Origin: Achromobacter sp. ASV32
GTDB taxonomy: Bacteria > Pseudomonadota > Gammaproteobacteria > Burkholderiales > Burkholderiaceae_B
Assembly (NCBI RefSeq): GCF_016428805.1
Contig: NZ_JAELTJ010000015.1
Span: forward strand, 1-64,000
Reading direction: 5' to 3'
DNA length: 64,000 nucleotides
The first letter of the stretch is position 1; each line of letters opens with the position of its first letter. The notes beneath the pieces are model-generated. The model had not been told where the DNA came from. It saw nothing but the letters and a program-made list of their open reading frames with translations, and did no database searches. Shown here in pieces: positions 45,374 to 54,663 of this stretch. Both the position numbers and the translations under genes were made by a program.

Positions 45374-46801
45374 ATGCCAGACCACGACACCGCCCTGCAT
45401 TTCCGAGAGGCCCGCGAACTTGCCCGCGCCATCCGCGACGGCGAACTGAGTTCGCGCCAGGTCACCACGCACTTCCTGGACCGCATCGAACGCGCGCCGC
45501 AACTGGCAGCCTACAGCGAGGTCACGGCCGAACGCGCGCTGGCCCAGGCCGACGCCGCCGACCGCCTGCATGCCGCCGGCATCTCCATGGGCCCCCTGCA
45601 CGGCGTGCCGGTAGCGGTGAAAGACAGCGTGCACTGGGCCGGCACGACCGCCAGCGGCGGCTCACAAACCCGCCGTGGCAGGGTCAGCGACCAAAGCGCC
45701 GCGGCCGCGCGTGCGTTGGCGGCGCAAGGCATGCCCATCCTGGGCAAGACCCGCATGACCGAATACGCGTTCGGCCTGTCTGGCCAGAACCCCACCCAGG
45801 GCACGGCCCGCAACCCTTGGGATGCCCATGCCGCGCGCGCGCCCGGCGGCTCGTCCAGCGGCGCCGGCGTCGCCGTGGGAGCCGGTCTGGCGCCCCTGGC
45901 GCTGGGCGGTGATACGGGCGGGTCCGTGCGCGCGCCCGCGGCGCTGAACGGCGTGGTGGGCTACAAGCCGTCTTCCGGCATCATCAGCCGCGCCGGATGC
46001 CTGCCGCTTTCGGACACCCTGGACGTGCTGGGTCCCATTGCCCGCAGCGTGGCGGACGCCCGCTTGCTGACGCAATCGCTGGCCGGCCCCGACATCGACG
46101 ATGCCGCGACGCTGGCACTGCCGCCTCAGTGCATTACCGACCTGCGCCGCCCCGCGCTGCGGCGGCCCGCCGCCGTCGCGGTCCTGGCCCCGCAAGCCTG
46201 GCCGGCGCCGCTGACCGACGAGGGCCTGCGGATCTGGCACGACGCCCAGGCACGCCTGGAGCAGGCCGGCTGCACGCCCCAGGCCTGGCATCCGCCCGCC
46301 TCGTTGTCGTTTGCGCGCATGGCGGACGACAACTCGCTGGTGCTGGCCTACGAAGCCTATCGCTACTACGGCGCATTGGCTGAAGACCCCGCACAACCGC
46401 TCTGGGACGTGGTGCGCGCGCGCATCGCGGCTGGCGGCCGGATCGCGCAGGCAGACTACGAAGCCGCGCTTGCGCGGCGCCAGGCCGACATGGCCGCGTT
46501 CGCCGCCGCCATGCAGGGCCTGGATGCGCTGCTGATGCCCGCCTGCGACCAGGCCGCGCAACCGCTGGACGCGGCCGACACCCACCACGCGGGCCTGGGC
46601 AAACTGCTGCGCCCGGCCAACTTCCTGGGGGCGGCGGCTATCGCGCTGCCGGCCGGCCTGGATGCCGACGGCATGCCCATGGCCGTGCAGTTGTTGGCGC
46701 CCGCCGGCGGCGACGCGGCGATGCTCGATTGCGCCGCTGCACTGGAACGGGTGCTGGCCCCCGTCCTGCACACGCCAGACTTGTCGGCCTGGGGCCTGTG
46801 A
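45374..46801 (+). CDS. Amidase, amidase-signature family
   Basis: A 475-residue amidase-signature enzyme with an intact Ser-cisSer-Lys triad: Lys in HGVPVAVKDSV (about 83), cis-Ser and the glycine-rich stretch in APGGSSSGAGVAVGAG (about 160), and nucleophile Ser in GGDTGGSVRAPAALNGVVGY (about 185). Hydrolyses a carboxamide to acid and ammonia. The true amide is unknown; the family also includes GatA, but no gatB or gatC is present. An ATG at 45374 is preferred over GTG at 45365. It is cytoplasmic and possibly works on what the preceding transporter imports, although a terminator separates them. Confidence 0.9.
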   Translation: MPDHDTALHFREARELARAIRDGELSSRQVTTHFLDRIERAPQLAAYSEVTAERALAQADAADRLHAAGISMGPLHGVPVAVKDSVHWAGTTASGGSQTRRGRVSDQSAAAARALAAQGMPILGKTRMTEYAFGLSGQNPTQGTARNPWDAHAARAPGGSSSGAGVAVGAGLAPLALGGDTGGSVRAPAALNGVVGYKPSSGIISRAGCLPLSDTLDVLGPIARSVADARLLTQSLAGPDIDDAATLALPPQCITDLRRPALRRPAAVAVLAPQAWPAPLTDEGLRIWHDAQARLEQAGCTPQAWHPPASLSFARMADDNSLVLAYEAYRYYGALAEDPAQPLWDVVRARIAAGGRIAQADYEAALARRQADMAAFAAAMQGLDALLMPACDQAAQPLDAADTHHAGLGKLLRPANFLGAAAIALPAGLDADGMPMAVQLLAPAGGDAAMLDCAAALERVLAPVLHTPDLSAWGL

Positions 46802-46817
46802 TCCACTCCGCACGCGC

Positions 46818-46854
46818 AAAAAAAAGCCCCTGCATACCGATTTGCAGGGGCTTT
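46818..46854 (-). terminator. Bidirectional terminator, strong for metK
   Basis: A 12-bp stem (AAAGCCCCTGCA / TGCAGGGGCTTT, 46823-46854) with an 8-nt loop. On the minus strand it is followed by a T8 run (A8 at 46818-46825 on the plus strand). It separates convergent amidase and metK. Confidence 0.88.
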
Positions 46855-46873
46855 CTTGCTGACTGCGCGCGGT

Positions 46874-48037
46874 TTACAGCGCCTTCTTCAGTTCCTGGAC
46901 CTTGTCCGTGGCTTCCCACGAGAATTCCGGTTCGGAGCGGCCGAAGTGGCCATAAGCGGCCGTCTTGGTGTAGATCGGGCGCAGCAGGTCCAGCATGTTC
47001 ACGATGCCCTTCGGACGCAGGTCGAAGTGCTCGCGCACCAGCTTGGCGAGCTGGTCGTCGGGAATGACGCCGGTGCCTTCGGTGTAGACGGTGATGTTGA
47101 TGGGTTCCGCCACGCCGATGGCGTAGCTGACCTGCACCTGGCACTGACGCGCCAGACCGGCGGCCACGATGTTCTTGGCCACATAGCGGGCGGCGTAGGC
47201 GGCCGAGCGGTCGACCTTGGACGGATCCTTGCCCGAGAATGCGCCGCCGCCGTGCGGGCAAGCGCCGCCGTAGGTGTCGACGATGATCTTGCGGCCGGTC
47301 AGGCCGCAATCGCCTTGCGGGCCGCCGATGACGAAGCGGCCGGTCGGGTTGACCAGGAACTTGGTCTGCGGGGTGATCAGGCCTTCAGGGAAGCTGGGCT
47401 TGATGATGTCTTCGATGACGGCTTCGCGGATGGTGTCCTGCGTGACCTCGGGCGCGTGCTGGGTCGACAGCACCACGGTGTCGACTTCCGCCGGACGACC
47501 GTTGATATAGCGGAACGTGACTTGCGACTTGGCGTCGGGACGCAGCCACGGCAGGCGGCCGTCCTTGCGCAGTTCGCTCTGGCGCTGCACCAGGCGGTGC
47601 GCGTACCAGATCGGGGCCGGCATCAGGTCGGGGGTTTCGTCGCAGGCATAGCCGAACATCAGGCCTTGGTCGCCCGCGCCCTGGTTCAGGTAGTCTTCCG
47701 AGCTGCGGTCCACGCCCTGGGCGATATCCGGCGACTGCTTGTCGTAGGCGACCAGCACCGCGCAACCCTTGTAGTCGATACCGTATTCGGTGTTGTCGTA
47801 GCCGATGCGGCGGATCGTGTCGCGCGCGACCTGGATGTAGTCGACGTTGGCGGTGGTGGTGATTTCACCGGCCAGCACGACCAGGCCCGTGTTGCACAGG
47901 GTTTCCGCCGCGACGCGCGCGTTGGGGTCCTGCGTGAAGATGGCGTCCAGAATCGCGTCGGAAATCTGGTCGGCTACCTTGTCGGGATGCCCTTCAGAGA
48001 CGGATTCGGAGGTAAAGAGAAAGTCGTTGTTGGCCAC
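46874..48037 (-). CDS. metK: S-adenosylmethionine synthetase
   Basis: Makes SAM from methionine and ATP; 387 residues, the normal length. Visible: [20 protein letters not shown] at the N-terminus, [15 protein letters not shown] (about 118), [20 protein letters not shown] (about 230), [19 protein letters not shown] (about 262) and [13 protein letters not shown]. The start is GTG at 48037 (VANNDFLF), with AAAGGA seven bases upstream. The longer ATG frame at 48112 has no such site and adds an unrelated tail. A strong terminator follows. With ahcY and metF it supplies the methyl cycle, but I found no SAH riboswitch here. Confidence 0.97.
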   Translation of the reverse strand: MANNDFLFTSESVSEGHPDKVADQISDAILDAIFTQDPNARVAAETLCNTGLVVLAGEITTTANVDYIQVARDTIRRIGYDNTEYGIDYKGCAVLVAYDKQSPDIAQGVDRSSEDYLNQGAGDQGLMFGYACDETPDLMPAPIWYAHRLVQRQSELRKDGRLPWLRPDAKSQVTFRYINGRPAEVDTVVLSTQHAPEVTQDTIREAVIEDIIKPSFPEGLITPQTKFLVNPTGRFVIGGPQGDCGLTGRKIIVDTYGGACPHGGGAFSGKDPSKVDRSAAYAARYVAKNIVAAGLARQCQVQVSYAIGVAEPINITVYTEGTGVIPDDQLAKLVREHFDLRPKGIVNMLDLLRPIYTKTAAYGHFGRSEPEFSWEATDKVQELKKAL

Positions 48038-48312
48038 AGATGCGTCCTTTGATGTCCGGTACCGCCGGAACATAGGTTCATGAGGCGCGTTGCACCCCGG
48101 ACCGCATGACATACGCTATCTGGGCGCGACGCTTTAGCGGATTTGGCAAGTGCCGCGCAATGCGCTTGACCCCTGCCGTCGCCCCGCAAGTTGTCGGTTA
48201 ACTCGGCGACCTGCCGATTTTAAGCGAAAATGCGGTTCTTATGCTTGTGCCGGGGGTGGGGTCTTTCCCGCGAGCACCGGCATCACCATGCCCGATCTCA
48301 CTCATTTGCCGC
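48038..48312. promoter_or_regulatory. Divergent leader region between metK and the lpxL genes
   Basis: These 275 bp contain a metK leader rich in short inverted segments, including CAAGCGCATTGCGCGG (minus strand, about 48155-48170), which also occurs in similar form in the ahcY riboswitch arm. The half nearest the acyltransferase gene is more AT-rich (GATTTTAAGCGAAAA near 48216-48230). No defined riboswitch class or gene was recognised. Confidence 0.35.
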
Positions 48313-49179
48313 ATGCTGCTTGTTCTGTTTCGCCTGTTTGCCGCCTTGCCCCTGCCCGTCGCGCACGCGCTGGGGCGCCTGCTTGGCCGCCTGGCCTATG
48401 CGTTCCCGGGCAAATACCGGCGCCGGTTGCAGGCCAATGCCGCGCAGGCCGGCTACCCCGGCGCGGCCTTCGCCCGCCAGGCGGCAGGCGAGGCCGGCGC
48501 GATGATCCTGGAAATGCCGCGGGTCTGGTTCCGCAATGAGTCCAGCCTGGCCCAGGTCGTGTCCGACGACAACGCGGTCGTGGACGCGGCCCGCGCCGAG
48601 AACCGCGGCATCCTGTTCCTGACCCCGCACCTGGGTTGCTTCGAGATCACCGCCCGCTATCTGGCCCGCCAGATGCCCATGACGGTAATGTTCCGTCCCC
48701 CGCGCAAGGACATTCTGGCGCCGCTCCTGGAGACCGCGCGCAACAGCTCGGCGGTCAATGCCGTGCCCGCCACCATGCAAGGGGTGCGTGAATTCGTGCG
48801 CGCCCTGCGGCGCGGTGAATCGGTGGGCATGTTGCCCGACCAGGCTCCCGGCGTCGGCGACGGCGTCTGGGCGCCTTTTTTCGGGCGCATGGCCTACACC
48901 ATGACCTTGCCCGGCAAGCTGGCCAGCCAGACCGGCGTGCCGATCATCCTGACCGCCGGCGAACGCCTGCCTGGCGGCCGTGGCTGGCGCATCCACTACG
49001 TCCGGGTGCCCGAGCCCCTGCCCGCGGACCCGCAGGCTCAGGCCGCGTTGCTGAACGCCGCCATGGAAACCCTGATCCGCCGTTGCCCGCAGCAATACCT
49101 CTGGAGCTACAACCGGTACAAGACCCCGCGCGGCGCGCCGCCCGCGCCGGCCGACGACACCGCCGCCGAGCCCGGCTGA
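48313..49179 (+). CDS. Lipid A late acyltransferase, LpxL/HtrB family (first copy)
   Basis: A 288-residue inner-membrane acyltransferase that adds a secondary acyl chain to lipid A. A single N-terminal hydrophobic anchor (LLVLFRLFAALPLPVAHALG) is followed by the H-x4-E catalytic motif in TPHLGCFEITARY (about 106), then MFRPPRKDILAPLL, SVGMLPDQAPGVGDGVWAPFFG (about 178) and the C-terminal YLWSYNRYKTPRG. The ATG at 48313 was chosen because the longer frame adds sequence without a membrane anchor or ribosome-binding site. It is followed by a second lpxL-like gene and dapF. Bordetella-type genomes have two such copies with different chain positions. Confidence 0.92.
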   Translation: MLLVLFRLFAALPLPVAHALGRLLGRLAYAFPGKYRRRLQANAAQAGYPGAAFARQAAGEAGAMILEMPRVWFRNESSLAQVVSDDNAVVDAARAENRGILFLTPHLGCFEITARYLARQMPMTVMFRPPRKDILAPLLETARNSSAVNAVPATMQGVREFVRALRRGESVGMLPDQAPGVGDGVWAPFFGRMAYTMTLPGKLASQTGVPIILTAGERLPGGRGWRIHYVRVPEPLPADPQAQAALLNAAMETLIRRCPQQYLWSYNRYKTPRGAPPAPADDTAAEPG

Positions 49180-49231
49180 CGCCGCCGCAGCGCCCTTTCC
49201 GCCGCCCTGGTCTTATGCCCCATATCTGCCC

Positions 49232-50134
49232 ATGAACGATTCAAAAACGGATAAAAAAACGCGCACGCTGGTGTCGCTGCTGAAATGGTTCGGCCGCATG
49301 CGGCCCGGCACCCGGCAACGCATCGGCGCGACGCTCGGCTGGCTGGCCATGCATCTGGCCAAATCGCGCACCCGCATCGTGCGCCGCAATCTCGAACTGT
49401 GCTTTCCCGAGCAACCCGAAGCCGTACGCGAGCGCTGGGTGCGCGAACACTTCCGGGCCCTGGCGCAATCCATCGTCGACCGCGGCGTGCTCTGGTACGG
49501 CACGCCCGAAGCCATCAAGGAAATGGTCACGCAGAGCGGCGCCGAACGCATCAACGAACTCACCGCCCAGGGCCGCACCGTCATCCTGCTGGCGCCGCAC
49601 TTCATCGGCCTGGACGCCGCCGCCACGCGCCTGACCATGGAAGTACCCAGCGCGGCCACCATGTACACCCCGCAAAGCGACCCGCATATCGATGCGGTCG
49701 TGGCCGCCGGACGCGCGCGATTCAACGAGGTCTTCCTGGTCAGCCGCAAGGACGGCGTGCGCGAACTGATCCGCCACCTGCGCGCACCGCGCCCGGTGTA
49801 TTACCTGCCCGACATGGACTTCGGCCGCCAGGGCGCCGTGTTCGTGCCCTTCTTCGGCATCCAGGCGGCCACCCTGCTGGCGACTGCCCAGTTGGCCAAG
49901 AAATGGGACGCGGCAGTACTGCCCATCCTGGATTTCTGGAACCCCGAAACCGGCCGTTACCACGCGGAAGTGCTGCCGCCGCTGGAAAATTTCCCGGGCG
50001 ACGACTCACTGGAAGATGCCACTGCGCGCCTGAACCGCGAGCTCGAAGGCTGGGTGCGCCGCTGCCCCAGCCAGTACTACTGGGTCCACCGCCGCTTCAA
50101 GACCCGGCCGCCGGGCGAAGCCAAGATCTACTAG
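49232..50134 (+). CDS. Lipid A late acyltransferase, LpxL/HtrB family (second copy)
   Basis: A 300-residue paralogue of the preceding gene with the H-x4-D form of the acyltransferase motif ([16 protein letters not shown], about 126), [21 protein letters not shown] (about 190) and [14 protein letters not shown] at the end. Its N-terminus is basic ([20 protein letters not shown]) with a weaker membrane segment. The two copies are clearly diverged, so they probably acylate different positions of lipid A or use different acyl chains. It lies 52 bp after the first copy and 107 bp before dapF, likely in one operon. Confidence 0.92.
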   Translation: MNDSKTDKKTRTLVSLLKWFGRMRPGTRQRIGATLGWLAMHLAKSRTRIVRRNLELCFPEQPEAVRERWVREHFRALAQSIVDRGVLWYGTPEAIKEMVTQSGAERINELTAQGRTVILLAPHFIGLDAAATRLTMEVPSAATMYTPQSDPHIDAVVAAGRARFNEVFLVSRKDGVRELIRHLRAPRPVYYLPDMDFGRQGAVFVPFFGIQAATLLATAQLAKKWDAAVLPILDFWNPETGRYHAEVLPPLENFPGDDSLEDATARLNRELEGWVRRCPSQYYWVHRRFKTRPPGEAKIY

Positions 50135-50241
50135 GGCCTGCGGCGGAACGCCGCAAGCCGCCAGGCCGCCTGCACGCAACATTGCCCGCCGGCACCACGG
50201 CACCAGCGGTTTCCCACGCCAGAATGGGCGATAATCCCCCC

Positions 50242-51135
50242 ATGAACTGGAACTTCACCAAAATGCATGGCGCGGGCAACGACTTCGTCGTGCTCGACGG
50301 CGTTCGCCAGGCCATCGACATGACGCCCGAACGCGCCCGCGCGCTCGGCGACCGGCACTTCGGCATCGGCGCCGACCAGATCCTGCTGGTCGAACGCGCC
50401 ACGCGGCCCGACGCCGATTTCCGCTACCGCATCTTCAATTCCGACGGCAGCGAAGTCGAGCATTGCGGCAACGGCGCGCGCTGCTTCGTGCGCTTCGTGC
50501 ACGAACAAGGCCTGTCCGATCGCAATCCGCTGCGGGCCGAGATCGCCACCGGCATCCTGGTCCTGGATGAAGGCGACGACGAACAGGTCACCGTCGACAT
50601 GGGCAGCACGCGCTTTGACCCGGCTGCCCTGCCCTTCGATACCGCCGGACTGACATCGCGCACCGAAGGCCAGGACACCCTCTGGGAGCTGCCGCTGGAC
50701 GCGCCCGCCGGCCTGCCGCAAAGCGTGGCCCTGTCCGCCGTGGCCATTTCCAATCCGCATGCGGTGCAGGTGGTCGACAACGTCGATACCGCGCCCGTCG
50801 CCGTCATCGGCCCGCTGATCGAAAACCACCCGCGCTTCGCGCGCCGGGTCAACGCCGGCTTCATGCAGGTCGTCGACCGCCACAACATCCGGCTACGCGT
50901 GCACGAGCGTGGCGCCGGCGAAACCCTGGCTTGCGGCACCGGCGCCTGCGCCGCGGTCGCGGCCGGCATCCGCCGCGGCCTGCTCGATTCCCCGGTGCGC
51001 GTGCAAACGCGCGGCGGCGTGCTGACCATCGCATGGACCGACGGCCAGTTGCGCATGACCGGCCCGGCCGAATCCGTCTTCACGGGGCAGGTCGACATCG
51101 ACAAGCTCGTCTTTTCCATGGCGCTGAACCGATAA
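50242..51135 (+). CDS. dapF: Diaminopimelate epimerase
   Basis: Interconverts LL- and meso-diaminopimelate for peptidoglycan and lysine, without cofactor. It has 297 residues in two mirror-image lobes. The catalytic cysteines are visible in [13 protein letters not shown] (about 74) and [16 protein letters not shown] (about 232). N-terminal [16 protein letters not shown] and [12 protein letters not shown] are diagnostic. The ATG at 50242 is chosen; longer frames upstream only shadow the preceding lpxL gene. The order dapF-DUF484-xerC is conserved from gamma- to betaproteobacteria. Confidence 0.97.
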   Translation: MNWNFTKMHGAGNDFVVLDGVRQAIDMTPERARALGDRHFGIGADQILLVERATRPDADFRYRIFNSDGSEVEHCGNGARCFVRFVHEQGLSDRNPLRAEIATGILVLDEGDDEQVTVDMGSTRFDPAALPFDTAGLTSRTEGQDTLWELPLDAPAGLPQSVALSAVAISNPHAVQVVDNVDTAPVAVIGPLIENHPRFARRVNAGFMQVVDRHNIRLRVHERGAGETLACGTGACAAVAAGIRRGLLDSPVRVQTRGGVLTIAWTDGQLRMTGPAESVFTGQVDIDKLVFSMALNR

Positions 51136-51139
51136 CCCC

Positions 51140-51817
51140 ATGACCGATACCGCTTTCACCGCCCAGGACATCGCCACGTTCCTGCAGGCAAACCCCGGCT
51201 TCTTCGACCAGCACGCCGACGTCTTTGCCACGCTGCAGGTGCCGCATCCCCACGGTTCGCGCGCCATCTCGCTGGGCGAGCGCCAGATCCTCACGCTGCG
51301 CGAGCGCAACCGCGAACTCGAATGGCGCCTGAACGAACTGGTGCGCAACGCCACCGCCAATGAAACCATCGGCGGCCACATCGCCAAGTGGTGCTGCCGC
51401 CTGCTGTCCGAAAACGACCCGCAGCGGGTGCCCGGCGAAATCGCGCTGGGCCTGGCCGAACAGTTCGACATCAACCACGTGGCGCTGCGCCTGTGGAACC
51501 TGCCGGACCTGCCCGAAGCCGGCTATGGCGAACCCGTCACGCAGGACGTGCGCACCTTCACCGACAGCCTGAAAACGCCGTATTGCGGCACCGACACCGC
51601 CTTCGAGGCCGCCGGCTGGCTGGACGCCAAGCCCAAGTCGCTGGCCCTGGTGCCGCTCCGCCTGGAAGCCGACGGCGCCAGCGTGGGCTTGCTGGTGCTG
51701 GGCTCGGACGACGCCGAACGCTTCACGCCCGACATGGGCACTGCGTTCCTGGAATCCATCGGCCAGCTGGCCTCGGCCGCGCTGCACCGGCTGAACCCGG
51801 CCGCCCCCAAGGCCTGA
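51140..51817 (+). CDS. DUF484 family protein (GAF-like)
   Basis: A 225-residue cytoplasmic protein of the DUF484 family. The N-terminal helical hook contains FLQANPGFFDQHADVFATLQ (about 13-32), the family hallmark, followed by a coiled-coil-like Arg/Glu-rich helix (ERQILTLRERNRELEWRLNE) and a GAF-like domain (about 80-220) with LALVPLRLEADGASVGLLVL. The function is unknown. It almost always lies between dapF and xerC, here 4 bp after dapF and 5 bp before xerC, which hints at a role in chromosome segregation or cell-wall coordination (inference). Confidence 0.92.
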   Translation: MTDTAFTAQDIATFLQANPGFFDQHADVFATLQVPHPHGSRAISLGERQILTLRERNRELEWRLNELVRNATANETIGGHIAKWCCRLLSENDPQRVPGEIALGLAEQFDINHVALRLWNLPDLPEAGYGEPVTQDVRTFTDSLKTPYCGTDTAFEAAGWLDAKPKSLALVPLRLEADGASVGLLVLGSDDAERFTPDMGTAFLESIGQLASAALHRLNPAAPKA

Positions 51818-51822
51818 CCCCC

Positions 51823-52827
51823 ATGACAGCGGGGGCTCCGGAGCACGCCATGCCAGACCCGCAAGCCCCGGACGCCCCGCTGCCAGACCCGATGGCCGCC
51901 TGGCTGCGCCATCTGGAAGCCAACCGCCGCTATTCTCCGCACACGCTGGACGGCTACCGGCGCGAACTGCACTTCCTGCGCGAACTGGCTGACCGCGCCA
52001 GGCTGCCGCTGGACAAGCTGGGTAACGGCCACATCCGCCAATTCGTCGCGCGGCTGCACGCCCAGGGCCGTGGCCCGCGCAGCCTGGCCCGCACGCTGGC
52101 CGCCTGGCGCGGCTTCTATCAATGGTGGGCCCCTGCCATCGGCCTGGCCGGCAATCCGGTCGCCGGCGTGCGCGCGCCGAAGGCGCCGCGCGGCCTGCCC
52201 AAGGCCCTGTCCGTGGAACAGACCCAGGCGCTGCTCGACCGCCCGCAGGCCCAGGTCGCCACCGAACCGACCGCGTTGCGCGACCAGGCCATGTTCGAAT
52301 TGCTGTATTCCAGCGGACTGCGCTTGTCAGAACTGGTGGGGCTGGACCTGCGCTACGAGCGCTCGGCCGGCTATGAATCACGCGGCTGGCTCAACCTGGA
52401 CGAGGCCGAAGTCATCGTGCTGGGCAAGGGCGGCAAGCGCCGCCCGGTACCGGTCGGACAGGCCGCCCTGGCCGCCTTGCGCCGCTGGATCGACGTGCGC
52501 CCGCAACTGGCGCCGCCGGCCGCGCAACCCGAAGACGCCGCCGCGCTGTTCCTGGGCGCGCGGGGCCGGCGTATCTCGCCGCGTGTGGTGCAACTGCAAT
52601 TGGCGCATATCGCGCAGGCCGCCGGCTTGCCCACCCACGTGCATCCGCACGTGCTGCGCCACAGCTTCGCCAGCCACGTCCTGCAATCGGCCCAGGACCT
52701 GCGCGCCGTGCAGGAAATGCTGGGCCACGCCAACATCTCCACCACCCAGATCTATACCCGGCTGGACTTCCAGCACCTGGCCCGCGCCTACGATCAGGCC
52801 CACCCGCGCGCCGGCCGCAAATCCTGA
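51823..52827 (+). CDS. xerC: Tyrosine recombinase XerC
   Basis: With XerD, resolves chromosome dimers at dif. It has 334 residues. The N-terminal SAM-like core-binding domain (about 25-115: YSPHTLDGYRRELHFLRELA) is followed by the catalytic domain with the full set R (YSSGLRLSELVG, about 168), K (GKGGKRRPVPVG), H-x2-R (HPHVLRHSFASH, about 282), H (GHANISTTQIY) and nucleophile Tyr in QIYTRLDFQHLA (about 315). A short Pro/Ala-rich tail precedes the core. An alternative ATG is at 51850. It is convergent with the NicO-type gene, and only 10 bp separate the stops. Confidence 0.95.
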   Translation: MTAGAPEHAMPDPQAPDAPLPDPMAAWLRHLEANRRYSPHTLDGYRRELHFLRELADRARLPLDKLGNGHIRQFVARLHAQGRGPRSLARTLAAWRGFYQWWAPAIGLAGNPVAGVRAPKAPRGLPKALSVEQTQALLDRPQAQVATEPTALRDQAMFELLYSSGLRLSELVGLDLRYERSAGYESRGWLNLDEAEVIVLGKGGKRRPVPVGQAALAALRRWIDVRPQLAPPAAQPEDAAALFLGARGRRISPRVVQLQLAHIAQAAGLPTHVHPHVLRHSFASHVLQSAQDLRAVQEMLGHANISTTQIYTRLDFQHLARAYDQAHPRAGRKS

Positions 52828-52837
52828 CCCGGACGGC

Positions 52838-53989
52838 TCAACCGCCGCCGGCCAGCATGCCGCCCAGCAGCAGCACTCCCAGCACCAGCACCGCCAAGGC
52901 GGCCAGGGCCTGCACGCCATAGCGCAGGCGCGCCGCCCCCTTGCTGGACAAGCGACCACCCAACGCCGTGGCCGCGCCGCCGGCGGCAACCGCCAGGCAC
53001 GCCAGTGCCGCCACCGTCAAGCCCGTGCCCAGGCCCATCGCCAGGGCCGACGCCACGCCCGCCATGAAAAACCCCTGCGACAGCGCAAACACCAGCACGA
53101 TCAACGCGCCGCTGCAGGGTCGCAAGCCCACCGCCAGGATCGCCGACCACGCGCGCCGCCAGTTCAGCGGCCCCGCCACCTGCTCCGGCGGCGGCACATG
53201 GGCATGGCCGCAACCGCAGTCGTCGTGATGATGGTCATGGACGTGGGCCTGTTCCGGCGCATGGCCCTGCAAACCCTGCTGCGCGGTCACCTGCCGCACG
53301 GGCACCGCCTGTACCGCGATCGCCCGCAACGCCGCGCCCCCTTTCAAGGCCGGACCGGGCACGGCCACCGCGGACGGCATCGGCGCAATCGCGGCCTGCC
53401 CCGCCGGCCGTTGCACGGATGCGCGCTTGCCCAGCAATGGGCGGATCGCCTTGACCCACACCAGCCATGCGCCCAGCAGCGTCACCAGCGCATACGACGC
53501 CAGTTCCAGCCAGCGCGTGGCCTGGTTCATGGTGGCCGCCGTCGCGTTGAACACCAGCGCCAGCGCCGTCACCATCGCAATCGCCACCAGGGCCTGCACC
53601 AACGAAGACACCAGGGCCAGCACGGCGCCGTTGCGCGCGGTCTGCCGGTTGGCCAGTACATACGAGGAAATCACCGCCTTGCCATGGCCCGGTCCCAGCG
53701 CGTGGAACACACCGTAGGCGAAGGACAGGCCGATCAGCGTCCAGGCCGCGCCGCCATCCGCCTGCCAGGCCCGCACCGCACCTGTCAGCTGGCGGTAGAA
53801 ATGGCTTTGCCACACCGACACCTGGCCGAAAAAGCTCGCCAGCCAGCCCGGGCCGCCCAGGCCCGCGCCGCTTTCCGGCACGCCAAACGGATGCGCGCCC
53901 TGCGCATCGGCCGCGCCCATCCAGCTCATGGCGGCCAGCGCCAGCAGCCATGCCAGCGCGGCGGCGGTTGCGCGCCGGGTCACGGACAT
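52838..53989 (-). CDS. NicO/RcnA-type metal transporter, ZevB-like
   Basis: A 383-residue membrane protein with about six to eight helices of the NicO family of nickel/cobalt transporters. After a signal-like start comes GVFHALGPGHGKAVISSYVL (about 93), carrying the HAxGPGHGK signature. A cytoplasmic or periplasmic loop (about 225-255) is rich in His, Asp and Cys (HVHDHHHDDCGCGHAHV), and VGLRPCSGALIVLVFALSQG repeats the metal-path motif. Its ATG overlaps the DUF1007 gene by 10 bp. The DUF1007-NicO pair corresponds to ZevA-ZevB, described in Haemophilus as a zinc-utilisation locus. Here it is the tail of the zinc operon, so the metal is probably zinc. Confidence 0.88.
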   Translation of the reverse strand: MSVTRRATAAALAWLLALAAMSWMGAADAQGAHPFGVPESGAGLGGPGWLASFFGQVSVWQSHFYRQLTGAVRAWQADGGAAWTLIGLSFAYGVFHALGPGHGKAVISSYVLANRQTARNGAVLALVSSLVQALVAIAMVTALALVFNATAATMNQATRWLELASYALVTLLGAWLVWVKAIRPLLGKRASVQRPAGQAAIAPMPSAVAVPGPALKGGAALRAIAVQAVPVRQVTAQQGLQGHAPEQAHVHDHHHDDCGCGHAHVPPPEQVAGPLNWRRAWSAILAVGLRPCSGALIVLVFALSQGFFMAGVASALAMGLGTGLTVAALACLAVAAGGAATALGGRLSSKGAARLRYGVQALAALAVLVLGVLLLGGMLAGGG

Positions 53990-54663
53990 TGGACCTCGAT
54001 GCGGTGCGTCAGCCCCTTGGTAATGGCAAAAAGTTCTTCCGGCAACGCATCCGGATCGGCCGGGATCGCGGCCAGTTGCTGCATGGTCTTCCAATCCAGT
54101 TCCTTGGGCTTGCGGTAGGCCGGCTTGCAGGCCGCCGCGCCGGGCCCGCCCAGCGTCACGGCGCCCTTCTCGTCGAAGGCGTAGGCCACGAAATACGTCG
54201 GATCGTAGATATCGACCTGGGCGCCCGCCGCGTCCAGCGCGGCGGGTTCGGCCAGCGGCAACGTGAAGGCCAGCGCCAACCGGCCGGTCTTGGCGTTCCA
54301 GGTCACGCGCGCATCGCGCGGCGCGGCGAACGCCGCGGTCTTGCCCGCCACGGTAACCCGTGTGAAATAGTGCGAGACCGGCTCGCCAAGCGCCTTCATC
54401 CAGTCTTGCGCCATGCCCTTCAGGGTATCGTCGGCCAGCGTGCCGCCCTTGCCTTTCTTGAGCCCTTGCGTGGCATAGGCGCCGAACATCTCGTCGAACA
54501 GCCAGACCTGCCGCACCGCGGTGACGCGATGCTGCTCGTCCAGATCGACCACCGCACGGGCGTCGATCCACATATGCGGGTGCGCGCCGGCGGCAGTGGC
54601 CGCCAGCGCGCCCGTCAAGGCGATCAGGGCTGCAAGGCCGCGGCGAGCTGACGTACGTTCCAT
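53980..54663 (-). CDS. DUF1007 periplasmic protein, ZevA-like
   Basis: A 227-residue protein with a signal peptide ending ATAAGAHPHMWIDAR, so the mature N-terminus starts at or near HPHMW, the family hallmark and a likely metal ligand set. Further features: VRQVWLFDEMFGAYATQG, DPTYFVAYAFDEKGAVTL and a C-terminal cysteine (EVQCP). The family is found with NicO-type transporters and, in Haemophilus, takes part in zinc acquisition as ZevA. It overlaps znuA by 40 bp upstream and the NicO gene by 10 bp downstream. The upstream overlap is unusually long, but no better start exists (the next Met is in HPHMW). Confidence 0.87.
   Translation of the reverse strand: MERTSARRGLAALIALTGALAATAAGAHPHMWIDARAVVDLDEQHRVTAVRQVWLFDEMFGAYATQGLKKGKGGTLADDTLKGMAQDWMKALGEPVSHYFTRVTVAGKTAAFAAPRDARVTWNAKTGRLALAFTLPLAEPAALDAAGAQVDIYDPTYFVAYAFDEKGAVTLGGPGAAACKPAYRKPKELDWKTMQQLAAIPADPDALPEELFAITKGLTHRIEVQCP

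Noticed and set aside
49285-50241. Upstream fusion of dapF to a frame within the second lpxL gene
   Set aside because: The frame is out of register with lpxL and has no protein character. dapF has a normal ATG at 50242.
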